57,258 nucleotides of DNA from Spirochaetaceae bacterium. GTDB lineage: Bacteria; Spirochaetota; Spirochaetia; Treponematales; Breznakiellaceae. Of this stretch, positions 28,955 to 37,835 are shown piece after piece. Each line of letters opens with the position of its first letter. Positions within the stretch are counted from its first letter, which is position 1. The stretch lies in assembly GCA_031280035.1 (NCBI GenBank), contig JAITHJ010000002.1:1-57258 (forward strand). The letters run 5' to 3'. Made by a program: the position numbers and the translations under genes. The notes below the pieces were generated by a model, which was not told where the DNA came from, did not search any database, and was given only the letters and a program-made list of their open reading frames with translations.

Positions 28955-29084
28955 AAATTTACTCCATAATATCCGCCAGCTTTTCTATCTTTCTTAAAAC
29001 AGGTTCACAATAAAGGTTTCAGCAATACGGCAAAATTTCACCAAACGCCGCATCCGCCGCGAAAGAAATCATTAACAGGTACCG

Positions 29085-30455
29085 CTATTTTATACGCTTG
29101 TAAATTTTGATTTCCGTACGCAGACGTTCAGCAAGACCAGCTATTGGTACGCGAACTTGTTCCATTGAATCGCGGAATCGCAGCGTAACGTCCTTTTTTT
29201 CTTTTGAATCGTAATCCACTGTAATGCAGAATGGCGTACCTGCTTCATCCTGTCTACGATAACGCCTTCCTATAGCGCCTGAATGATCATAGTCTGCAGC
29301 AAAATCATTTTTAAGTTCATTTCGAATTTCAGCGGCAAGATCAGCAAGTCCGTCTTTTTTCATGAGCGGAAGTACGGCAACGGTAACCGGCGCCAAAACA
29401 GGATGAAAACGCAACACCGTACGCCAGTCATCTTCATTGCCTTTATCAGCTATTTTTTCCTCATCATAAGCATCGCATAACACCATTAACAACGACCGTG
29501 TCAGTCCCGCCGATGTTTCTATAATAAACGGGATATATTTCTTGTTGCCGTCATCCTGGTCAATATACTGGAGATCTTTTCCTGAATACTGAGTATGACG
29601 GCTCAAATCATAATCGGAACGATTATGAACACCTTCAAGCTCTTTCCAGCCCATTGGGAACAAATATTCTATATCGTAGGCGTCTTTAGCGTAATGAGCA
29701 AGTTCATCCGGACCATGCTGATGCCAGCGTAGCCTATCTATGCGTATGCCGAGTTTTTCATAATAAGCCCAGCGGCGTTTCTTCCATTCATCAAACCATT
29801 GTTCGTCAGTACCAGGCTTTACAAAAAACTGCATTTCCATTTGTTCAAATTCGCAGGTACGAAAAATAAAATTCTTTGTAACGATTTCATTACGAAACGC
29901 CTTCCCAATTTGAGCAATGCCAAACGGAAGTTTCATACGATTTGACTGTATTACATTTTTATAATTTACATAAATGCCCTGCGCCGTTTCAGGACGTAAA
30001 TAGATTACACTTGCGTCACCTTCTATAGGCCCAATATGCGTTTTAAACATTAAATTAAATTTCCGTGTATCAGTAAGCTCACCGCCGCATTCCGGACATT
30101 TTTTTGCAGCAAGATTCTCCTGTGGAATCTGATCGGCGCGAAAGCGTACCTTGCATTTTTTGCAATCAACCAAAGGATCTGTAAAATTTTCAACATGACC
30201 TGAAGCTTCCCAGGTACGCGGATGCATTAAAATTGCCGCATCAATGCCTACGATGTCATCATGAAGCTGGGTCATTTCTTTCCACCAAACCTGCGCAATC
30301 CGGTTTTTCAGTTCAATGCCAAGAGGACCGTAGTCCCACGCGCCGGATTGACCGCCGTATATTTCCGAAGACTGAAACACAAAGCCCCGCCGCTTTGCAA
30401 GCGAAGTAATTTTTTCCATTGTACAAGCGCCCTGATATACGGTTTCTGTTTCCAT
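29085..30455 (-). CDS. glyS: Glycyl-tRNA synthetase, homodimeric type
   Basis: Start at ATG 30455 is supported by AAGGAG eight bases upstream; an internal ATG at 30419 begins MEKITSLAKRRGFVFQSSE. The class II motifs are present (RFRNEIV-like AFRNEIVTKNFIFRTCEFEQMEMQ split as motif 2; GLTRSLL as motif 3), with a zinc-type cysteine set CKKCKVRF ... CPECGGEL. C-terminal anticodon-binding domain from about residue 345. 456 residues matches the eukaryote/archaeal-like alpha2 GlyRS found in spirochaetes. Confidence 0.95.
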   Translation of the reverse strand: METETVYQGACTMEKITSLAKRRGFVFQSSEIYGGQSGAWDYGPLGIELKNRIAQVWWKEMTQLHDDIVGIDAAILMHPRTWEASGHVENFTDPLVDCKKCKVRFRADQIPQENLAAKKCPECGGELTDTRKFNLMFKTHIGPIEGDASVIYLRPETAQGIYVNYKNVIQSNRMKLPFGIAQIGKAFRNEIVTKNFIFRTCEFEQMEMQFFVKPGTDEQWFDEWKKRRWAYYEKLGIRIDRLRWHQHGPDELAHYAKDAYDIEYLFPMGWKELEGVHNRSDYDLSRHTQYSGKDLQYIDQDDGNKKYIPFIIETSAGLTRSLLMVLCDAYDEEKIADKGNEDDWRTVLRFHPVLAPVTVAVLPLMKKDGLADLAAEIRNELKNDFAADYDHSGAIGRRYRRQDEAGTPFCITVDYDSKEKKDVTLRFRDSMEQVRVPIAGLAERLRTEIKIYKRIK

Positions 30456-30638
30456 AACACAATCTCCTTAAATTAAGGCATTCATCATAACACACCAGCT
30501 TATATTTAATAAGCCCTCACAAATTTCAAAAATTATTCGTAAATTATGAAAACTTAAATTCATCAGTACGCTTGTTTTTTAAAAAGGCATCGGCTTGCAG
30601 AAATTTTCTTTACGATGAATACGAATTTATACTTGTAT

Positions 30639-30666
30639 TTGTTATAGACAAAATATTTGCTATATC
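30639..30666 (+). promoter_or_regulatory. Possible promoter of the PLP-enzyme/Rrf2 operon
   Basis: TTGTTA (30639-30644) and TATATC (30661-30666), 16-bp spacing, in AT-rich DNA 27 bases before the ATG at 30694. Match is moderate. The rest of the 238-bp gap to glyS shows nothing else clear. Confidence 0.35.
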
Positions 30667-30693
30667 TTACAATTTGCATTTGAGAGCCGTTTT

Positions 30694-31848
30694 ATGAAAT
30701 TTTTTGATAGTAATTTGAAGATTGAGACGCAAATAGCCCGTGGAAGCAAGAGCTTTGAACCGGTAACCGGCGCGGTAAGTACGCCTGTTTTTCAAAGCGC
30801 CTGTTTTCGTCATGCGGCGCTGTATGAATCTACCGGTTTCGATTACAGCAGAGCGGCAAATCCCACGCGGCAGGTTCTTGAAAACACGATGGCAATCCTT
30901 GAACATGGAAAATACTGCCTTGCATTTTCAACCGGTATGGGCGCAATTTCAGCCATTATAAAAATATTCGCGCCAGGCGATCATATAATAGTATCACAAG
31001 ATCTTTATGGCGGCACATACCGTCTTTTTACCGGATATTATGAACATTATGGTTTTGCTTTTTCATTTATTGATACAAGTGATTTCACCCAAATCGAAGC
31101 GGCTGTACAGCCTCAAACCAAGGGGCTGTTCATCGAAACGCCGTCAAATCCAATGATGAAGATTTCTGATATTTCGCGCTGCGCGGATTTCATTCATAAG
31201 CGCGGCGGACTTCTTATTACTGATAACACATTTTGTACGCCCTATTTTCAAAATCCTCTTGATTTAGGCTCCGACTTTGTTATACACAGCGGTACAAAGT
31301 ATCTGGGAGGACATAATGACACTCTTTCAGGGTTTATAGTACATTCAAATGATACATACAAAGATAATTTATTAAATATACAGATGAGCGAAGGCGCGTG
31401 TCTTTCGCCATTTGACGCATGGCTTACAATACGAGGAATAAAAACGCTCGCGCTTAGAATGAAAAAACATCAGGAAAATGCAGCTGTTATTGCACAATGG
31501 CTTGCCGCGCATTCAAAAGTTGAAAAAGTTTTTTGGACAGGCTTTGAGAATCACCCTCAATATGAATTATCGCGCAGACAAATGCGCGGCCACAACGGGA
31601 TGATTTCATTTTATTTCAAAGAGGAATCATGCGTTGCCAGCCTGCTTAAAAAAGTTAAGCTTATTTTATTTGCTGAAAGTTTAGGCGGAGTTGAGTCTCT
31701 TATTACCTATCCGCTCGTACAAACGCACTCCGATATACCTGATGATATGCGCAGAGCTGCCGGTATAAATGAACGTTTAGTAAGACTATCTGTTGGCATT
31801 GAGAATGCCGATGACATCATCATGGATTTGGAACAAGCAATAAATTAA
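30694..31848 (+). CDS. Cys/Met-metabolism PLP enzyme (MetB/MetC/MetY family)
   Basis: The 384-residue enzyme has the family hallmarks: YSRAANPTRQVLE, FSTGMGAISAI, ETPSNPMM, and the PLP lysine in HSGTKYLGGHND near residue 205; it ends with the SLGGVESLITYP signature. Family members carry out cystathionine gamma-synthase, beta/gamma-lyase or O-acylhomoserine sulfhydrylase reactions, which cannot be told apart by eye. Two Rrf2 regulators follow directly (one base gap), suggesting control by cysteine or Fe-S status. Confidence 0.9.
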   Translation: MKFFDSNLKIETQIARGSKSFEPVTGAVSTPVFQSACFRHAALYESTGFDYSRAANPTRQVLENTMAILEHGKYCLAFSTGMGAISAIIKIFAPGDHIIVSQDLYGGTYRLFTGYYEHYGFAFSFIDTSDFTQIEAAVQPQTKGLFIETPSNPMMKISDISRCADFIHKRGGLLITDNTFCTPYFQNPLDLGSDFVIHSGTKYLGGHNDTLSGFIVHSNDTYKDNLLNIQMSEGACLSPFDAWLTIRGIKTLALRMKKHQENAAVIAQWLAAHSKVEKVFWTGFENHPQYELSRRQMRGHNGMISFYFKEESCVASLLKKVKLILFAESLGGVESLITYPLVQTHSDIPDDMRRAAGINERLVRLSVGIENADDIIMDLEQAIN

Positions 31849-31849
31849 A

Positions 31850-32281
31850 ATGCGTATATCTACAAAAGGGAAATATTCACTTATTGCGCTGCTCTATATT
31901 GCTTTGCTTGATAAAGGAGTTTATGCCAGCGCAAGTGAAATTTCAACAGCTACAGGAATATCAGAAGGTTATCTTGAACAATTATTTATTGAACTGCGCA
32001 AAGCCGGCATAATTCAAAGCGTTCGCGGGCCTCAAGGAGGCTATTATCTTGATAAAGAACCAAAAAATATTTCGGCCGGCGATATACTGCGTTCTGTTGA
32101 AGGTTCGCTGTCTCCGGCGGAATGCGTTGATTCTATGGTATGTCCAAAAGAGCAATCATGTTTAACATGGAATACATGGAATCTTCTAAACAGCAGCATT
32201 AAAAATTTTGTTGATTCCATATCGCTTGCGGATCTTATAGATGATTATGACGCAAACAAAGATCCGGAGTATGAAATATGA
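31850..32281 (+). CDS. Rrf2/IscR-type regulator with Fe-S cysteines
   Basis: The 143-residue protein has the Rrf2 winged helix (SASEISTATGISEGYLEQL; GIIQSVRGPQGGYYL). It carries three cysteines at residues 92, 98 and 104 (C-x5-C-x5-C), the same spacing and numbering as the [2Fe-2S] ligands of E. coli IscR; the fourth IscR ligand, His107, is Trp here. It likely senses Fe-S or redox state and may control the upstream sulfur enzyme gene. It starts two bases after that gene ends. Confidence 0.88.
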   Translation: MRISTKGKYSLIALLYIALLDKGVYASASEISTATGISEGYLEQLFIELRKAGIIQSVRGPQGGYYLDKEPKNISAGDILRSVEGSLSPAECVDSMVCPKEQSCLTWNTWNLLNSSIKNFVDSISLADLIDDYDANKDPEYEI

Positions 32282-32712
32282 AAATATCATCCCGTGGAAG
32301 ACACGGAATTCGCTTTTTACTGGATCTTGCGCTGCATTATAATGAAGGACACGTTACGCTTGCGAGCATTGCCGAACGTCAAAATATCTCCGCGTGGCAT
32401 CTTGAACAAGTCGCTATCATACTGCGCAGAACAGGTTTTATTCGCTCCATTAAGGGATCATCCGGCGGATATTCGCTTACACGCAGGCCGGAAAACATCA
32501 GCTTGGGTGAAGCGCTCAGGACGCTTGAAGGCGATATGCTGATAACTGATCCGCCGCTGCCTGGAGAACGTGAAAAAAAATATGCCGCGACGGTACGCCG
32601 TGTTGTATTCGACAGACTTAATGAAAAAATTTCCCAAATTATCGACGCCGATTCGCTGGCATCGCTCACCCGCAATACAGAGACTTCTGAATCTTATACT
32701 TATGTCATTTAA
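32278..32712 (+). CDS. Second Rrf2-family regulator, cysteine-free
   Basis: Start ATG overlaps the preceding stop (ATGA). The winged helix is clear (TLASIAERQNISAWHLEQVA; GFIRSIKGSSGGYSL), but the effector region has no cysteine at all, so it cannot bind a cluster by the IscR mode. It resembles CymR-type members that respond through protein partners. The tandem, overlapping arrangement suggests the two may form heterodimers or control each other. Confidence 0.85.
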   Translation: MKISSRGRHGIRFLLDLALHYNEGHVTLASIAERQNISAWHLEQVAIILRRTGFIRSIKGSSGGYSLTRRPENISLGEALRTLEGDMLITDPPLPGEREKKYAATVRRVVFDRLNEKISQIIDADSLASLTRNTETSESYTYVI

Positions 32713-32884
32713 CAATATCAATTTATGGGTATTCAATTTTAACCTATAAAGCAAAACTAATCTTTGTACAATGATATGATACGCGCAATTACGCCACGCA
32801 ATCATTTACCGCATGAATATCGACAAAAGTTTCAAAGCGGATACATGGAATACGCCGGATGATATTCACGAGGTTAAAAAAAAT

Positions 32885-32911
32885 TAAAGTTCCTTTTTGC
32901 AAAGCCGATAC
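32885..32911 (+). promoter_or_regulatory. Sigma-28 (FliA) flagellar promoter
   Basis: TAAA (32885-32888), exactly 15 bases, then GCCGATAC (32904-32911): seven of eight -10 positions match the FliA consensus TAAA-N15-GCCGATAA. Transcription should start near 32917, giving a leader of about 95 bases before flaB. Confidence 0.85.
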
Positions 32912-32916
32912 TTTTA

Positions 32917-32986
32917 GTGGATGGCAATGGTGAGCGGCCGAATGCCTTCGCCGTCCACAAAAAAAAACAAAGAGCAAGGATGCTCT
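32917..32986 (+). promoter_or_regulatory. Structured 5' leader of the first flagellin gene
   Basis: Two hairpins: GTGGA (32917-32921) with TCCAC (32954-32958), enclosing a further GGCA/TGCC pairing, then AGAGCA-AGGA-TGCTCT (32971-32986), a perfect 6-bp stem. They lie between the sigma-28 promoter and the ribosome-binding site. Such leaders often stabilise abundant flagellin mRNA or bind CsrA; the loop AGGA resembles a CsrA core. Confidence 0.5.
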
Positions 32987-33011
32987 GCTAACAAATCATG
33001 GAGGAAATGAT

Positions 33012-33872
33012 ATGATTATCAATCACAATCTCAGCGCTATGTTCGCTGATCGTACGCTTGGCGTTACTCAGGTGGAAATTCAAAAAAATTCAGAAAAATT
33101 ATCATCGGGTATACGGATTAACCGCGCCGGCGATGATGCTTCCGGTCTTGCTGTTTCAGAAAAAATGCGCAGTCAGATTCGCGGCTTAAACCGCGCTTCG
33201 GCAAACGCCGCTGACGGTATTTCGTTCATTCAGGTAACGGAAGGCTATCTTCAGGAAAGTGAAGATATTATTCAACGTATACGTGAATTGGCTGTTCAGG
33301 CAGCGAACGGTATTTATACCGAAGAGGACAGAATGCAGATTCAGGTTGAAGTTTCTCAGCTTGTTGACGAAGTTGACCGCATTGCAAGCCATGCGCAGTT
33401 CAACGGCATGAATCTCCTTACCGGACGTTTTGCCCGGTCAACCGGAGACAACACCATTACCGGTTCTATGTGGTTTCACATTGGCGCGAACATTGATCAG
33501 CGCATTCAGGCTTTTATCGGCACAATGACTGCCAAAGCGCTCGGTATGAAAAATGTCGGCGATGATACAATAATGACCATCGAAGACATGGAATCGGCCA
33601 ACCGTTCTATTGGTACGCTCGATGCCGCCATTAAAATTATAAACAAACAAAGGGCTGACCTTGGCGCGTATCAGAACAGGCTTGAGCATGCTATCCGCGG
33701 TCTTGATATTGGCGCTGAGAATTTGCAGTCCGCTGAATCCAGAATCCGCGACACCGACATGGCGAGCGTCATGGTCAACTACACGAGAGACCAAGTGCTT
33801 ACGCAGTCGGGCATTGCGATGCTGGCCCAGGCTAACCAGAGGTCAAGCTCGGTATTGCAACTTCTTCAGTAA
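33012..33872 (+). CDS. flaB: Flagellin FlaB (periplasmic filament core)
   Basis: 286 residues with the FlaB N-terminus [16 protein letters not shown] and conserved [26 protein letters not shown]-terminal D0/D1 segments [12 protein letters not shown] and [22 protein letters not shown]. FlaB subunits form the core of spirochaete periplasmic flagella. GGAGG lies 7 bases before ATG 33012. Its central region differs from the second copy (inserted [11 protein letters not shown]). Confidence 0.96.
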   Translation: MIINHNLSAMFADRTLGVTQVEIQKNSEKLSSGIRINRAGDDASGLAVSEKMRSQIRGLNRASANAADGISFIQVTEGYLQESEDIIQRIRELAVQAANGIYTEEDRMQIQVEVSQLVDEVDRIASHAQFNGMNLLTGRFARSTGDNTITGSMWFHIGANIDQRIQAFIGTMTAKALGMKNVGDDTIMTIEDMESANRSIGTLDAAIKIINKQRADLGAYQNRLEHAIRGLDIGAENLQSAESRIRDTDMASVMVNYTRDQVLTQSGIAMLAQANQRSSSVLQLLQ

Positions 33873-33903
33873 CATAGTATACTAAGTCTAGACTGAAGGG
33901 AGG

Positions 33904-33945
33904 GGCGTCCCGATCGATTTTCGGTCGGGACGCCTCATGTTATTT
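33904..33945 (+). terminator. Strong stem-loop after the first flaB
   Basis: A 13-bp stem (33904-33916 with 33922-33934, one G-T pair) closes a 5-base loop, 31 bases after the flaB stop. Only a weak T-rich tail (TGTTATTT) follows, so it may be a partial terminator or a 3'-end stabiliser separating the flagellin messages. Confidence 0.7.
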
Positions 33946-33965
33946 GACAGACACCCTCGATGCTA

Positions 33966-34119
33966 CGGACAGCAGATTTTAGCTGTCCGGATCATACACG
34001 GAAAGTCCAGTGGACGGAAGAGAATTTTATCTCTTGTGTTCCCTGGACGTTCCGTTAAAGGAAGGCTGAAGGCGACAGCGCGAACGTCCTTTGGCATTCC
34101 CTCGTATGGGACGCTTTTT
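33966..34119 (+). ncRNA. Structured leader of second flaB, candidate Termite-flg RNA
   Basis: A perfect 8-bp hairpin (CGGACAGC 33966-33973 / GCTGTCCG 33982-33989, 8-base loop) is followed by a long imperfect hairpin (33998-34055; ACGGAA/TTCCGT, GTCCAG/CTGGAC, AGAGA/TCTCT). GGACGTTC (34045-34052) can instead pair perfectly with GAACGTCC (34082-34089), and CGTCC of that segment can pair with GGACG just before CTTTTT (34110-34119), a terminator-like ending. Mutually exclusive helices upstream of a flagellin suggest a regulatory RNA. The Termite-flg motif in Rfam is described upstream of flagellar genes in termite-gut bacteria; membership is a guess. Confidence 0.45.
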
Positions 34120-34158
34120 GGCATGGAGCCGAAGAGAACAACATCATGGAGGGTTATT

Positions 34159-35001
34159 ATGATTATTAACCACAATTTGAGCGCCATGTTTGCCAATCGT
34201 CAACTTGGAATAAGTGAGACTGATACGACGAAATCCATGGAAAAGCTCAGCTCCGGTCAGCGGATTAACCGCGCCGGTGATGACGCCTCTGGTCTTGCTG
34301 TTTCAGAAAAAATGCGCAGCCAAATCAGAGGATTGAATCAAGCTCAGCGTAACATTCAAAACGGCGTATCGTTTATCCAAGCGACGGAAGGTTATTTGCA
34401 GGAAACCCAGGATATTCTGGGACGCTTGCGTGAGCTGTCCGTACAGTCGGCAAACGGTATTTACACTGATGAGGACCGAATGCAAATTCAGGTTGAGGTA
34501 AGTCAACTTGTTGACGAAGTCAACCGTATTGCAAGTCACGCCCAATTCAATGGCATGAATTTGCTAACCGGAGCTTTTGCGACGGAAGGCCCGCATACCA
34601 TGCAGCTGCAAGTCGGCGCCAATATGGATCAGAACAAACGTATCTATATTGGTACAATGACCTCGACGGCATTGGGGCTTACGGGTGAAGGGGAGCAGGG
34701 ATTCAATATCGCTACTCCTGAAGCGGCAAACCAGGGCATTGGAATGCTGGATATGGCGTTGCAGAGGGTTTCCAAGCAAAGAGCCGATCTTGGTGCTTTC
34801 CAAAACCGGTTTGAATTGGCAGCGGACGGCGTGGCAACCGCGTCGGAGAATTTGCAAGCCGCCGAGTCACGAATTCGTGATGAGGATATGGCTTCCGGTA
34901 TGGTTGAGTATACAAGATCGTCAATACTTAATCAGGCTGGTGTTGCAATGCTGGCTCAAGCCAATGTCCGTAACCAATCGGTGTTACAGCTGTTAGGCTG
35001 A
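34159..35001 (+). CDS. flaB: Flagellin FlaB, second copy
   Basis: The frame opens at 33937, but ATG 34159, preceded by GGAGGG and starting [18 protein letters not shown], is the true start (280 residues). The conserved N- and C-terminal D0/D1 regions match the first copy ([33 protein letters not shown]). The central part is shorter. No sigma-28 promoter is visible in its own leader, so it may depend on read-through or an unrecognised promoter. Confidence 0.96.
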   Translation: MIINHNLSAMFANRQLGISETDTTKSMEKLSSGQRINRAGDDASGLAVSEKMRSQIRGLNQAQRNIQNGVSFIQATEGYLQETQDILGRLRELSVQSANGIYTDEDRMQIQVEVSQLVDEVNRIASHAQFNGMNLLTGAFATEGPHTMQLQVGANMDQNKRIYIGTMTSTALGLTGEGEQGFNIATPEAANQGIGMLDMALQRVSKQRADLGAFQNRFELAADGVATASENLQAAESRIRDEDMASGMVEYTRSSILNQAGVAMLAQANVRNQSVLQLLG

Positions 35002-35053
35002 CATAGTAAAGGCTTGTGTTCAAGAGACTCCTGGATGTTGTCTTTTGGCACAA

Positions 35054-35090
35054 AATGGGGAAGTTCGCGCGCTTCCCCATTATTTTTTTT
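35054..35090 (+). terminator. Rho-independent terminator after second flaB
   Basis: AATGGGGAAG (35054-35063) pairs perfectly with CTTCCCCATT (35072-35081), followed by ATTTTTTTT. A textbook intrinsic terminator 53 bases after the flaB stop. Confidence 0.92.
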
Positions 35091-35111
35091 ATTTAGAAAA
35101 GGAAATTTATC

Positions 35112-35474
35112 ATGAGTATGCCGGTAGTATTTGCGGGAGGGGCAAGTCCGCAAATGAAGGCGGACACATTTACAAATAACTCGCACAGCCGTTTCACAGC
35201 AAAAGAGGTGATAGCAGCTAAAAGAGCTGCTTCATTATCACGCAGAGCTGCAAGAGAACACATGGAAGCGGCCGTAGCGAATATTAAAAAAATTCATCTT
35301 GCCTTCAATAGAAAATTACAATATGAGGTTGATCAACAATCTCACGAAGTAACCGTGAAGGTTATAGACGGCAATACCAACAAGGTTATAAAAGTTTTGC
35401 CGCCGGAGGAATTAAAACGGCTTAGGAGAGGCGTTAATGATGCCGCTGGAGCTTTGTTTGACGAAGAAGTGTAA
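35112..35474 (+). CDS. flaG: FlaG-family flagellar protein
   Basis: The 120-residue protein has a variable, basic N-terminus and the FlaG C-terminal domain (RKLQYEVDQQSHEVTVKVIDGNTNKVIKVLPPEE, residues about 67-100, quoted in part). FlaG family proteins influence filament length. AAGGAA precedes the ATG. It lies between flaB and fliD, the standard location. Confidence 0.85.
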   Translation: MSMPVVFAGGASPQMKADTFTNNSHSRFTAKEVIAAKRAASLSRRAAREHMEAAVANIKKIHLAFNRKLQYEVDQQSHEVTVKVIDGNTNKVIKVLPPEELKRLRRGVNDAAGALFDEEV

Positions 35475-35491
35475 AATTAGAATGGGAGGGA

Positions 35492-35515
35492 CAGGGGAAA
35501 TTCAGCATTTCCCTG
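35492..35515 (+). promoter_or_regulatory. Hairpin between ribosome-binding site and fliD start
   Basis: GGGAAAT (35495-35501) pairs with ATTTCCC (35507-35513) around TCAGC, extendable by CAG/CTG. The only strong Shine-Dalgarno-like sequence, GGGAGGG (35484-35490), is about 35 bases before the fliD ATG. Folding of the hairpin would bring it to within about 12 bases. Confidence 0.45.
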
Positions 35516-35525
35516 CATTATACTG

Positions 35526-37814
35526 ATGGCTGATATTTCTATTCCAGGCGTAAAAAGCCGGTTTGATACGGAGAAAACCATTGAAGGCCTTATGGAAATT
35601 GAGCGGATTCCCCGCAAAAGGCTTGAACAAGATGTTGAAAATCTCAAAACTCAAAAGACAACATGGCAGTCTTTAGGACGGCAAATAACTGTCCTTAGAG
35701 ATGAAGCGAATAAACTTTATTCGTTTCAAAATCCGTTTAATGAACGTACCTCGATTTCATCAAATTCATCCGTTATTGACGCTAATACGACACGGGAAGC
35801 GCGGGATCAGTCGCATGATTTCAGCGTTATTCAAATGGCGCAGGCCGATAAATTTATTTCAAAGCCGCTGGATAAAAATTTTAAGGTTCCGGCCGGTTCT
35901 TATAAATTTTCCACAGGCGAAAGTGAAGTTTCATTCAAGTTTAACGGAGGAAGCTTGCAGGAATTCAGTGATACGCTAAACCGCCGCGCCCAGGGAAAAA
36001 TTTCATCGTCCTTAATTGCGATAAAGCCGGGGACAAACTCTATTGTAATTGGTTCACTGGTAACCGGCGCTGAAAACAGGCTTTCTTTCGCCTCTGATGC
36101 GTTAAAATTCGCTGTAAATACGGGACTTGTTGAAGATAAAAAGCCGGAGCCGGTTGTAACTAACATTAAGGCGGTTCCTGTAAAAAATCCCGGAGAGCCG
36201 CTGGATGATGTGCAAATGGCGGTGGAAGAAGACTCGTTAAAAGTTGCCGTAAACAGCGATACATCTGTTGCATTAAATTCAGGAATTACGCCGACTTCCT
36301 CAATGATTTTGAAATTTGAAACATCAATAACAGATAATCCGGTGGTGTTTGCCGCCGACAAAGCAGCTTTGGAAGCGGCAAAAAAGGCAGCCGCCAGTAA
36401 AATCGAAAACGAAAAAATAATTGCGGACACCAATACGGCTGAAGCTGAAGGAGAAGAAATTAGTGAGGAAGCTGGTGAAACCGCTGAAATTTCTGAAAGC
36501 GGAGAAATCGCGGAGGAAGTTACAAAAGAAGATCCCGATGTTGAAAACACCGAAGACGGCGCTACGGAGACCGCTTCCATTGAAACAGAGCAGACTGAGC
36601 TGAATGAAAACGCAGAGGCCTCTGACAGCACAGAGCTTGTTGAAGATACAGAAACTGCCGAAAACACAGAGGAAAACACAGAGGTTGTAGAGAATACAGA
36701 AGAAAGCTCCGATACCACGCCTGTTCTAACGCCGCGTATTGATAATCTCGCGGTGCTTTCACTCAAATTTGCCGATGGAACAAGCGTTGATCTTAGCCCA
36801 ATTACAGACTCTAAAAAATTTGCGTCAATTACCTATAATCTCTTTGAAATTTCAGGCGGGAAAACAGTAACTTCAATAGAAATCAAAAACAATAACAGCC
36901 ACCGCGATATTTCTATTCGTAATATTCAGGTTATCGAAACGATGCCCAAGTCCGCTTCCAACCCGCTAAACGCTGTCTCCACAGCGCAGGACGCTATTAT
37001 CAAAATGGACGGCATTGAAATTGAACGTCCGTCAAATACAATTGACGACCTTATTCCCGGCGTTACGCTTACTATAAAATCCGTCTCAGAGTCGCCCGTA
37101 AATCTCAGAGTAGAAAATAACACCGAAGCGGTAAAAGACGCCGTCATAAGTCTTGTTGGAAATTACAATAAACTTATAGCCATGCTCAATGTACTTACCC
37201 GTAACGATGATAAAATACTCAACGAGATTACTTATCTAAATGAAAACGAACGTAATGAACTCAAAAGCAGACAGGGGTCGCTTTCCGGCGATTCTGCTGT
37301 TACTAAACTTCGTTCAGATCTTATTTCAATAGTGAGCGCCGCGTATTTTACAGAGCGGAGCGGCAGCGCCGTATTGGCTAATTTTGGCATCTCTACAGAT
37401 GCCCGCGGCGCAGGCGCGGCTGGCTATGATCCGTCACGTCTGCGCGGCTATCTTGAAATTGATGAAAATTTATTTGACACCGCAGTAATGTCAAATCTTG
37501 AGGGATTACAGCAGATTATGGGACGTGATACTGATGGAGATTTTATTATCGATTCTGGACTCGCGTTTTCGCTTAACCGTGTAACAAAGCCATTTGTTGA
37601 TATAGGCGGGGTTATTTCAAATAAATCATCAGGAATAGATTCACGTATAGCGTCAGACAACCGCCGTATAGAAACGCTAGACCGGCAGCTCTCTCAAAAA
37701 GAAGCGGATCTGAAGCGGAAATACAATCAGATGGAAGAGGCCTATAACCGCATGGAAAGCATGTCAAACTCATTTGATAATTTTAATACACAGCAAAACG
37801 GCGGCAAACGATAG
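35526..37814 (+). CDS. fliD: Flagellar cap protein FliD with acidic insertion
   Basis: 762 residues. The N-terminus (ISIPGVKSRFDTEKTIEGLM) and the C-terminal FliD domain (NLRVENNTEAVKDAVISLVGNYNKLI; DRQLSQKEADLKRKYNQMEEAY, quoted in pieces) identify the filament cap. Between about residues 285 and 400 lies a low-complexity region made largely of Glu, Thr, Ala and Ser (for example NTEENTEVVENTEESSDTT), absent from typical FliD. It interrupts the central domain and gives mirror-image serine-rich open frames on the other strand. Function of the insertion is unknown. Confidence 0.93.
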   Translation: MADISIPGVKSRFDTEKTIEGLMEIERIPRKRLEQDVENLKTQKTTWQSLGRQITVLRDEANKLYSFQNPFNERTSISSNSSVIDANTTREARDQSHDFSVIQMAQADKFISKPLDKNFKVPAGSYKFSTGESEVSFKFNGGSLQEFSDTLNRRAQGKISSSLIAIKPGTNSIVIGSLVTGAENRLSFASDALKFAVNTGLVEDKKPEPVVTNIKAVPVKNPGEPLDDVQMAVEEDSLKVAVNSDTSVALNSGITPTSSMILKFETSITDNPVVFAADKAALEAAKKAAASKIENEKIIADTNTAEAEGEEISEEAGETAEISESGEIAEEVTKEDPDVENTEDGATETASIETEQTELNENAEASDSTELVEDTETAENTEENTEVVENTEESSDTTPVLTPRIDNLAVLSLKFADGTSVDLSPITDSKKFASITYNLFEISGGKTVTSIEIKNNNSHRDISIRNIQVIETMPKSASNPLNAVSTAQDAIIKMDGIEIERPSNTIDDLIPGVTLTIKSVSESPVNLRVENNTEAVKDAVISLVGNYNKLIAMLNVLTRNDDKILNEITYLNENERNELKSRQGSLSGDSAVTKLRSDLISIVSAAYFTERSGSAVLANFGISTDARGAGAAGYDPSRLRGYLEIDENLFDTAVMSNLEGLQQIMGRDTDGDFIIDSGLAFSLNRVTKPFVDIGGVISNKSSGIDSRIASDNRRIETLDRQLSQKEADLKRKYNQMEEAYNRMESMSNSFDNFNTQQNGGKR

Positions 37815-37835
37815 CATGCAAGCAATACGTGCACA

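Noticed and set aside
35900-36766. 288-residue serine-rich minus-strand frame
   Set aside because: It is the mirror of the Glu/Thr-rich FliD insertion (GAA/ACA codons read backwards) and lies inside a clear fliD gene.
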